From contig JAGQGA010000030.1 in assembly GCA_020432595.1 (NCBI GenBank), positions 2,144 through 18,601 on the forward strand: a DNA stretch of 16,458 bases. The letters are read 5' to 3'. The first letter of the stretch is position 1; every line of letters starts with the position of its first letter. Shown piece after piece: positions 6,420-12,208 of this stretch. The notes beneath the pieces were generated by a model that was not told the origin of the DNA, ran no database searches, and saw only the letters and a program-made list of their open reading frames with translations. The translations under genes and the position numbers were made by a program. This stretch comes from Anaerolineales bacterium (GTDB lineage Bacteria > Chloroflexota > Anaerolineae > Promineifilales > Promineifilaceae).

Positions 6420-9400
6420 ATGTCCCACGATTTCATCTTTTCCGGCTCCGTTACAGAGTTAGACCCTGACCTGAAGCGATTGCTGGATTTGGAAAACCGC
6501 CGCCAGGATGAAACCATCATTCTGGTCGCCTCAGAAAGTGCAGCACCTGATGCCGTTAACGAAGCATTGAGCAGCGGCTTTGGCAACATTTATGCTGAAG
6601 GGTACCCACGCGAGGAAAGCCGCAAGCAGGCCACCAGCGCCATTCTGGACATTGATGCCGAGTTAGCCCACTACCGTCGCTACAGCGACCCGCGTTATTA
6701 CAAGGGGGTTGAATACGCCGACGTGTTAGAAGCCCTGACTCGCCGCCGTGCCGCCGAACTGTTTGCTGCCAACGGCATCAGTGCCGACAACCTGTTTGTC
6801 AATGTGCAGCCATTGAGCGGCGCACCGGCCAACAACGCCGTTTACACGGCGCTTATTCAGCCGGGCGATACCATTATGGGGCTGAACCTGAATGACGGCG
6901 GACACCTTTCCCACGGTGCCCGCGCCAACCGCACCGGCAAGCTGTACAACAGCGTCCCCTACTATGTTGATGAGCAGACCGAGCTGCTGGATTACGATGC
7001 CATTGAAAAAATTGCGCTGGAAGCCAAGCCCCAAATCATTGTGGCTGGGTATTCGGCTTATCCGATGGTTGTTGACTGGCGGCGATTCCGCGCCATCGCC
7101 GACAAGTGCGGGGCGTATTTGCTGGCTGATATTGCCCACATTTCGGGGCTGGTTGCCAGCGGCGTTCACCCCAGCCCCATTGGCATTGCCGATGTGGTGT
7201 CTACGACGACGCACAAAAGTTTGTGCGGGCCACGCGGGGCGATGATTATGACCCATCGGCGGGACGTGGCGCGGAAGATTGACCGCGCCGTCTTTCCTGG
7301 TGAACAGGGCGGGCCGCATCTGAACACCATTGCTGCGCTGTCGGTGGCACTGAAGCTGGCAAAATCGGAGCAGTTTGTGGCGTTGCAGCAGCGTATTGTG
7401 AGCAACGCCCGGCGGCTGGCGCAAAAGCTGAACGAGCATGGGCTGCGGATTGTGGGGGGGGGCAGCGAAAACCATTTGCTGCTGGTGGACTGCAAGAGCG
7501 TGAGTGCCAATGGGGTGCATTTGTCGGGCGACATGGCGGCGCGGATTTTGGATGTGGCTGGGATTGTGCTGAATCGCAACACGATTCCGGGGGACAAAGG
7601 GGCGTTTAACCCCACCGGGCTGCGAATTGGCACGGTGTGGATTAGCCAGCTTGGGTTTGGCGATGCCGAGATTGATATGCTGGCGGAGGCGATTGCCACG
7701 GTACTGAATGGGTGTACACCATTTACCTATGCCGCGCCGGGGGGCAAGACGGATTTGCGGGCGAAGGTGAGCTATGCGGCGTTGCAGCACGGGCGGGCGC
7801 TGGTGCGGAAGCTACGGCGGCTGGGGGATGTGGCGGCAGCGGGCAGCAGCGTGGCAATTCGCGGCGATAAGGCCAGTGAGTTTTTGCATTTGGCTTTGGC
7901 GAGCGATGTGGCGGCGTTGGGCAATGGCGACACGCAGGGAACGTATTTGTTTGTGGATGGTGAAGGGGTGGCTGGCGTGGTGCAGCGGGTGGCGGATGAC
8001 CAATACCATTTGCATGTGGCGGACAAGGGGCTGGCGGGGGAAACGGCCGTTTGGCTGCAAGCGCTTTCCGATGGTTATGCCCAATTTGACGACCTGCACG
8101 GCAAGCTGCCAGGGCCGGTAGTGGTGACAACCTTCACGCCGGAAAATCCGGTGGCGGTGACGGGGGACGAAACGGCCGTTATTCGCACCAAACCCTATTT
8201 TGTCGGCCAGCAAAACGTGGTCGGTGGCGAGCCACTGCCCGCTTTTAGCTGGGACGAACCCACCGACCCGCCCCTGCTGCGGACGCGACTGTATGATACC
8301 CACGTCGCTTTGGGGGGCAAAATGGTGCCGTTTGGCGGCTACGAAATGCCGGTTTGGTATGGTGGCGTGAGCGAGGAACACCGCGCCGTGCGCGAAACGG
8401 CTGGTTTATTTGACGTCAGCCATATGGGGGTGCTGGAAGCCAGTGGCCCGCACGTGGTGGATTTTCTCAACGCGGTGACGACGAATGATGTGACGACGCT
8501 GGCAAACGGCCGTTCGCAATATACCTACCTGCTTTTCCCCGATGGCTCGGTGGTGGATGACCTGCTGGTGTATCGCCGCAGCGACAACCGCTTTTTGCTG
8601 GTGGTCAATGCTTCCAACAACGACAAGGATTGGGCGTGGCTGAATGCGGTGAATGAGGGAAAGGTGCAGATTGATGGGAAACGGCCGTTTGCCCGTATCA
8701 CCCACCCCGTCACCCTGCGCGACCTGCGCGACCTGGCGCACGGAGCCGACTGTCGCGTAGACATCGCCCTGCAAGGCCCTGCCAGCCTAGACATTTTGCT
8801 GGCTCTCGGTGGCGACAGCAGACTGCTGCTTGATCTCAAAAAGCTTCCCTGGGCTGGGCTGCTTGAAGGGACACTTGGTGGGTTTGACCTCATCATTTCC
8901 CGCACCGGCTATACTGGCGAGCGCGTGGCTTACGAATTGTTTGTTCATCCCGACCAGGTGGTGGATTTTTGGAATGCGCTGCTGAAAGTTGGGGAACCGT
9001 TTGGCATTAAGCCGTGCGGTCTGGCCGCCCGCGACAGCACCCGCACCGAAGCCGGGCTGCCGCTTTACGGCCATGAACTGGCTGGAAACCATCATTTAAC
9101 CCCCGGTGATGCTGGGTTTGCCAGCTTCCTCAAGCTGTGGAAGCCGTTTTTCGTTGGCCGCGATGCTTTTATTGCCAGCGAAGCCGGCCGCAGTCGTGAG
9201 TTGGTGCGCTTCCGTATGAACGAGAAAGGGGTGCGCCGCCCCGAAACGGGTGACCCAATTTTGGATAAGCGGGGCAAGGTGATCGGCCATGTCACCAGTT
9301 GTGCCCTGGATAGTGAGGGGTATTTGTTGGGGCAGGCGATTGTTCCGGCCGGCATGGGCAGTGAAGGCACGCAGCTTGCCATTTACCAAACGGGTGGCGG

Positions 9401-9503
9401 TAGCCGCGCGCTGAAGCTGCCTAGCAGCAACGCCCTCGGCCAACGGTTCCCGGTGCCGGATGGGGCTACAGTGCTGTCACGCTTCCCCAGCCGCAAGAAG
9501 TAG
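6420..9503 (+). CDS. glyA-gcvT: Bifunctional serine hydroxymethyltransferase / glycine cleavage T protein (aminomethyltransferase) fusion
   Basis: One uninterrupted 1027-residue chain carries two enzymes of folate C1 metabolism. Residues about 1-466 are SHMT (serine + THF to glycine + methylene-THF): RRQDETIILVASES near the start, LNDGGHLSHGA, the PLP-ring aspartate D237 in ADIAH, and the Schiff-base lysine K266 in TTTHKS. The D-K spacing of 29 is as in E. coli GlyA. It has the longer form with an insertion after YAEGYPR. Residues about 476-560 look like a degenerate GcvT N-terminal module. Residues about 563-615 form a Pro/Thr-rich linker. Residues about 621-1027 are full-length GcvT: LYDTHVALGGKMVPFGGYEMP, AGLFDVSHMG, the VDDLLVY motif at about 712-718 with the conserved Asp, ISRTGYTGER, and IKPCGLAARDSTRTEAGLPL, then the C-terminal barrel. 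No stop or frameshift is visible. Genes for the P, H or L proteins are not in the window. Joining the domains should favour glycine-to-serine conversion in one enzyme; that is inference. Confidence 0.93.
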   Translation: MSHDFIFSGSVTELDPDLKRLLDLENRRQDETIILVASESAAPDAVNEALSSGFGNIYAEGYPREESRKQATSAILDIDAELAHYRRYSDPRYYKGVEYADVLEALTRRRAAELFAANGISADNLFVNVQPLSGAPANNAVYTALIQPGDTIMGLNLNDGGHLSHGARANRTGKLYNSVPYYVDEQTELLDYDAIEKIALEAKPQIIVAGYSAYPMVVDWRRFRAIADKCGAYLLADIAHISGLVASGVHPSPIGIADVVSTTTHKSLCGPRGAMIMTHRRDVARKIDRAVFPGEQGGPHLNTIAALSVALKLAKSEQFVALQQRIVSNARRLAQKLNEHGLRIVGGGSENHLLLVDCKSVSANGVHLSGDMAARILDVAGIVLNRNTIPGDKGAFNPTGLRIGTVWISQLGFGDAEIDMLAEAIATVLNGCTPFTYAAPGGKTDLRAKVSYAALQHGRALVRKLRRLGDVAAAGSSVAIRGDKASEFLHLALASDVAALGNGDTQGTYLFVDGEGVAGVVQRVADDQYHLHVADKGLAGETAVWLQALSDGYAQFDDLHGKLPGPVVVTTFTPENPVAVTGDETAVIRTKPYFVGQQNVVGGEPLPAFSWDEPTDPPLLRTRLYDTHVALGGKMVPFGGYEMPVWYGGVSEEHRAVRETAGLFDVSHMGVLEASGPHVVDFLNAVTTNDVTTLANGRSQYTYLLFPDGSVVDDLLVYRRSDNRFLLVVNASNNDKDWAWLNAVNEGKVQIDGKRPFARITHPVTLRDLRDLAHGADCRVDIALQGPASLDILLALGGDSRLLLDLKKLPWAGLLEGTLGGFDLIISRTGYTGERVAYELFVHPDQVVDFWNALLKVGEPFGIKPCGLAARDSTRTEAGLPLYGHELAGNHHLTPGDAGFASFLKLWKPFFVGRDAFIASEAGRSRELVRFRMNEKGVRRPETGDPILDKRGKVIGHVTSCALDSEGYLLGQAIVPAGMGSEGTQLAIYQTGGGSRALKLPSSNALGQRFPVPDGATVLSRFPSRKK

Positions 9504-9536
9504 ATCAAACACCACAATTACAGTGATAAAATGCAG

Positions 9537-9568
9537 CTGTAGGACAAGTTCACAAACTTGTCCTACAG
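9537..9568. repeat. 14-bp-stem perfect hairpin between SHMT-GcvT and the YcaQ-like gene
   Basis: CTGTAGGACAAGTT at 9537-9550 pairs exactly with AACTTGTCCTACAG at 9555-9568 around a CACA loop. It begins 33 nt after the upstream stop codon and ends 7 nt before the ATG at 9576. No T-run follows, so it is not a typical intrinsic terminator. It occupies the place where a Shine-Dalgarno sequence should be. It may be a REP/MITE-like element. Confidence 0.65.
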
Positions 9569-9575
9569 TATTTCT

Positions 9576-10829
9576 ATGGCAAAAAAAAGTTCTGGCTTAA
9601 CCTACCCCCTTTCAGCACTTAGAGCAGCTGTTCTGCATACCCAACACTTGACCGCACCCAACGACGCAATAATGGCACCGACATCTGATGCCATCGTGAA
9701 TTTGGTTCAAGCGCTGGGCTATATTCAGATTGACACGCTGCATGTGGTTAACCGTGCCCATTACGTAACGTTGTGGGCACGATTCGGCTCCTACGACATC
9801 GAGGACTTCCACAAGCTTATTTACCATGACGGGCAGCGCAGGCTTTATGAAGGTTGGGGTCATGCGGCCAGCATTATCCCACTGCAGCATTATCGCTTCC
9901 ACCGCTGGCGGATAGATCGGGAGGTTAGCTATAACCCCAGCTTTCATGAGTGGGCAAGCAAAACGGGCAACCGCGAACTGGCTATGCAAACTCTGGAGCG
10001 TATCCGTATGGAAGGTGGGCTGCGCGTTGGTGATTTTGAGGATAAAGATGCCCAACGGGGCGAATGGTACGATTGGCGGCCTTCTAAAAACGCATTGGAA
10101 GCCCTGTTTGCCTGGGGTGATTTGATGGTGGCGGATCGGCTAAATTTTCAACGGGTCTACGATGTTAGAGAGCGCGTTTTGCCAGAATGGGTTGACACTA
10201 CGCCAGTTGAGCCAGACGCAGCCCGCCGCTTTTGCTTGGAACAGGCGGCCAAAGGGCTGGGTGTTTTTGAGCCGCGTCATCTGACCTTTTACGCCTATAT
10301 GCGGGCAACGCCCGCCCGTTTGCTGGTTAAAGAGCTAATTAAGGACGGGGTGGTGGTTGAGATTCAGGGTGAGTCCATAAACGGCCGTAAAACGTGGCTG
10401 GTACATCGTGACAACCTGCCGCTGCTGCAGCGGGCAGCAGAGGGGGAGGTCAGAGCAGCGCGCACCACTTTTTTGGCACCTTTTGACTCGTTGTTCTGGG
10501 CAGGGGATCGGGATCAAAAGTTGTGGGGGTTTAACCAACTGCTGGAGTGCTATAAGCCGGCCGACCAGCGTGTTTACGGCTACTTTAGCTTCCCTATTCT
10601 GCACAAAGATCGGCTGGTGGGGCGCTTTGACCCCAAGCTGGATCGCCAATCGGGGGTGCTGTATCTGAATGCGCTTTATCTTGAGCCAGATGTTGCACCA
10701 GATGATGAGCTTATTGCCGGGGTTGCCGCCGCCATGCGTGACTTCCTGGCCTGGCATGGGGCGACAGAGCTTAAGATTGAGAAAAGTGAGCCAGCAGCGT
10801 TTGGCGAAAAGCTGCTGCGGGTACTGTAG
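9576..10829 (+). CDS. ycaQ: YcaQ/AlkX-family winged-helix DNA glycosylase
   Basis: The product has 417 residues and resembles the HTH_42 (formerly DUF1006) family. Bacterial members AlkZ and YcaQ/AlkX remove alkylated bases and unhook interstrand crosslinks by glycosylase chemistry (established for the family). The N-terminal region has LGYIQIDTLHVVNRAHYVTL: the catalytic Q-x-D motif is Q51-I52-D53, the form typical of the AlkX branch rather than the Q-x-Q of AlkZ. Further family segments are YEGWGHAASIIP and, near the C-terminus, APFDSLFWAGDR, YGYFSFPILHKDRLVGRFDP and LDRQSGVLYLNALYLEP. The start is taken at ATG 9576. The upstream TTG at 9558 lies inside the hairpin repeat and adds only six residues. 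No Shine-Dalgarno sequence is visible. It is followed after 22 nt by the VOC gene, probably co-transcribed. Confidence 0.85.
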   Translation: MAKKSSGLTYPLSALRAAVLHTQHLTAPNDAIMAPTSDAIVNLVQALGYIQIDTLHVVNRAHYVTLWARFGSYDIEDFHKLIYHDGQRRLYEGWGHAASIIPLQHYRFHRWRIDREVSYNPSFHEWASKTGNRELAMQTLERIRMEGGLRVGDFEDKDAQRGEWYDWRPSKNALEALFAWGDLMVADRLNFQRVYDVRERVLPEWVDTTPVEPDAARRFCLEQAAKGLGVFEPRHLTFYAYMRATPARLLVKELIKDGVVVEIQGESINGRKTWLVHRDNLPLLQRAAEGEVRAARTTFLAPFDSLFWAGDRDQKLWGFNQLLECYKPADQRVYGYFSFPILHKDRLVGRFDPKLDRQSGVLYLNALYLEPDVAPDDELIAGVAAAMRDFLAWHGATELKIEKSEPAAFGEKLLRVL

Positions 10830-10851
10830 CATTGTTGGGAGGAATAAAACA

Positions 10852-11250
10852 ATGGCAACTGTACAGGGAATCGGTGGAGTGTTTATTGATAGCATGGATG
10901 CCGCGAAGCTTGCTCAATGGTATGAGGAAAAGTTAGGCATTGGGATGGAGGTGCATCCCGATGGGATTGGTTATTACCATGTCTTTCCCACCCGCGATGC
11001 GGCTACGTCACGCCTGCGAGAGAACCCGGTTTTTGCCATTAATCAGGCCACGGAGGCGTTGGCAGAAACGGGGCGTGGCTTTGTGCTCAATTTGCGGGTG
11101 GATGATTTGGCGGCATTGCTGGAACAGCTTCGCGCCCACAATGTGGTGGTTGAAAATCGCGTTCTTGAATGGGAGCGGGGGAAACATGGCTGGATTCGGG
11201 ACTTGGATGGCAATCGGGTTGAGCTTTATGAAGAGATTATGCCAGATTAA
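10852..11250 (+). CDS. VOC (glyoxalase/bleomycin-resistance fold) family protein
   Basis: A 132-residue protein of the vicinal oxygen chelate fold, with two beta-alpha-beta-beta-beta modules. It opens with GIGGVFIDSMDAAKLAQWYE followed by EKLGI, the usual first strand, helix and turn. The second module begins LNLRVDDLAALLEQLRAHNV and ends WIRDLDGNRVELYE, where the last Glu is the usual metal-ligand position. The start at ATG 10852 is supported by GGGAGG at 10837-10842. It probably forms a transcription unit with the YcaQ-like gene 22 nt upstream. The substrate is unknown: such proteins include glyoxalases, dioxygenases and antibiotic-sequestering proteins. Similarity to the 'glyoxalase-like' group is clear, specific function is not. 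Confidence 0.82.
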   Translation: MATVQGIGGVFIDSMDAAKLAQWYEEKLGIGMEVHPDGIGYYHVFPTRDAATSRLRENPVFAINQATEALAETGRGFVLNLRVDDLAALLEQLRAHNVVVENRVLEWERGKHGWIRDLDGNRVELYEEIMPD

Positions 11251-11555
11251 GAGCCATTAACAATGTTGCCTTCCATGAAGCCTACGATAAGATTAGCCCG
11301 TGTGGTTGCCTTCACCAACTACTTAATACCTACAGACCACCTACGGTGTACCCCTTTTGTCCCCATTCTACTTATAGAAAGCCACATCAGTTTAGACTAT
11401 ACTGAACACACCTAGCAAGTAAGTTGTACACAAATCACCACAGCACCGCTTGAGCGGTACGGTGCAAAATCAGATGTAGTATAGCTTTTGCCTAATAAAC
11501 TATTCAGCATAAGGTACAAGCTATAAACAGAAATATTGTATTAAGGAGAATAATC
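11251..11555. other. AT-rich intergenic region with one compact hairpin
   Basis: This stretch of about 300 bases has no convincing reading frame. ACCGCT at 11445-11450 pairs with AGCGGT at 11453-11458 around two bases. Overlapping it, GCACCG at 11443-11448 can pair instead with CGGTGC at 11460-11465, so two mutually exclusive hairpins are possible. TATACT at 11398-11403 resembles a -10 box but lacks a good -35. No tRNA, CRISPR repeat or transposon end was recognised. The right end holds the ribosome binding site AAGGAG (11543-11548) of the next gene. Confidence 0.5.
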
Positions 11556-11559
11556 ATGT

Positions 11560-12198
11560 TTGGTAACAGCTAATCAAAAAACTGTAAGAATAGCATCATT
11601 TTCACATACTGATTGTTTTTTGAACACCCAAAAGATATGGGAAGGTAAAGACACCAAAATTGAGCTGAGTACAGTAGAGGCAGGTTGGCAAACTGCTCAA
11701 TGGGTTTTAGAGAAGGAGTCTGCTGGTCAGTATAAAATTAGGAACCGAGGATTATCCAACAACCAATATCTAAATATTAGATACAATCAAGATGGACAAA
11801 TCTATTCTTTGGGTGTAGACCCATATCCAACTGATGATCCAGACCGAGCAGCCTACTTTAAATGGGAAATTTGGGTCTACAATTATGGTTTTAATGTTAT
11901 TTGTACGATTTCAAATTTAAATGCGTTAGCTGGAGCAGGAAATAGTTTGCAAAAACTGCATATAACGGCTGGCAATGGAGTGTTGAGTAACGCTTTTTAT
12001 CCCGATGATGATTTAGAAGTTGGTAAACAGCCAATGAAAAGTGGGGCTTCTGAAGAATTTAAAAATCGATATTTAAAGATAGTAAATGGCTGGATTTTGT
12101 CAACCTACGATAATGTAGTTAATCCAAACTTTGATCTCCGAGCCAAAATTTCAACGAATGCTCGCATGTATACAGGTGATCCAGGATTATTGGATTAA
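11560..12198 (+). CDS. Hypothetical protein, possibly beta-trefoil/lectin-like; start shifted by one base
   Basis: The frame encodes 212 residues from a TTG at 11560. I do not recognise the family. It is rich in aromatic residues and Asn/Gln, has one Cys near each end of the first half, and lacks a signal peptide or membrane segment. Patterns such as WVLEKESAGQYKIRNRG followed by QYLNIR recall the QxW-style repeats of ricin-type or other beta-trefoil lectins; this is a weak structural guess. AAGGAG at 11543-11548 sits 7 nt before an ATG at 11556, but that ATG reads five codons (M-F-G-N-S) and stops. It lies one base out of frame with the body, inside a TTT run. Removing one T would give M-L-V-T-A-N in frame. 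The true start is therefore the TTG, or the gene carries a frameshift. It is much more AT-rich than its neighbours, suggesting transfer. Its 3' end is 10 bp from the convergent regulator. Confidence 0.6.
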   Translation: MVTANQKTVRIASFSHTDCFLNTQKIWEGKDTKIELSTVEAGWQTAQWVLEKESAGQYKIRNRGLSNNQYLNIRYNQDGQIYSLGVDPYPTDDPDRAAYFKWEIWVYNYGFNVICTISNLNALAGAGNSLQKLHITAGNGVLSNAFYPDDDLEVGKQPMKSGASEEFKNRYLKIVNGWILSTYDNVVNPNFDLRAKISTNARMYTGDPGLLD

Positions 12199-12208
12199 CC
12201 TCCACGAT

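Noticed and set aside
6726..7790. 354-codon open frame on the - strand opposite the SHMT domain
   Set aside because: It lies wholly inside a clearly conserved SHMT frame, has His/Gln/Arg/Pro-rich shadow composition and matches no family I know.
10669..10851. Extended N-terminus of the VOC protein
   Set aside because: It overlaps the end of the YcaQ-like gene, and GGGAGG places the start at ATG 10852, where the fold begins.
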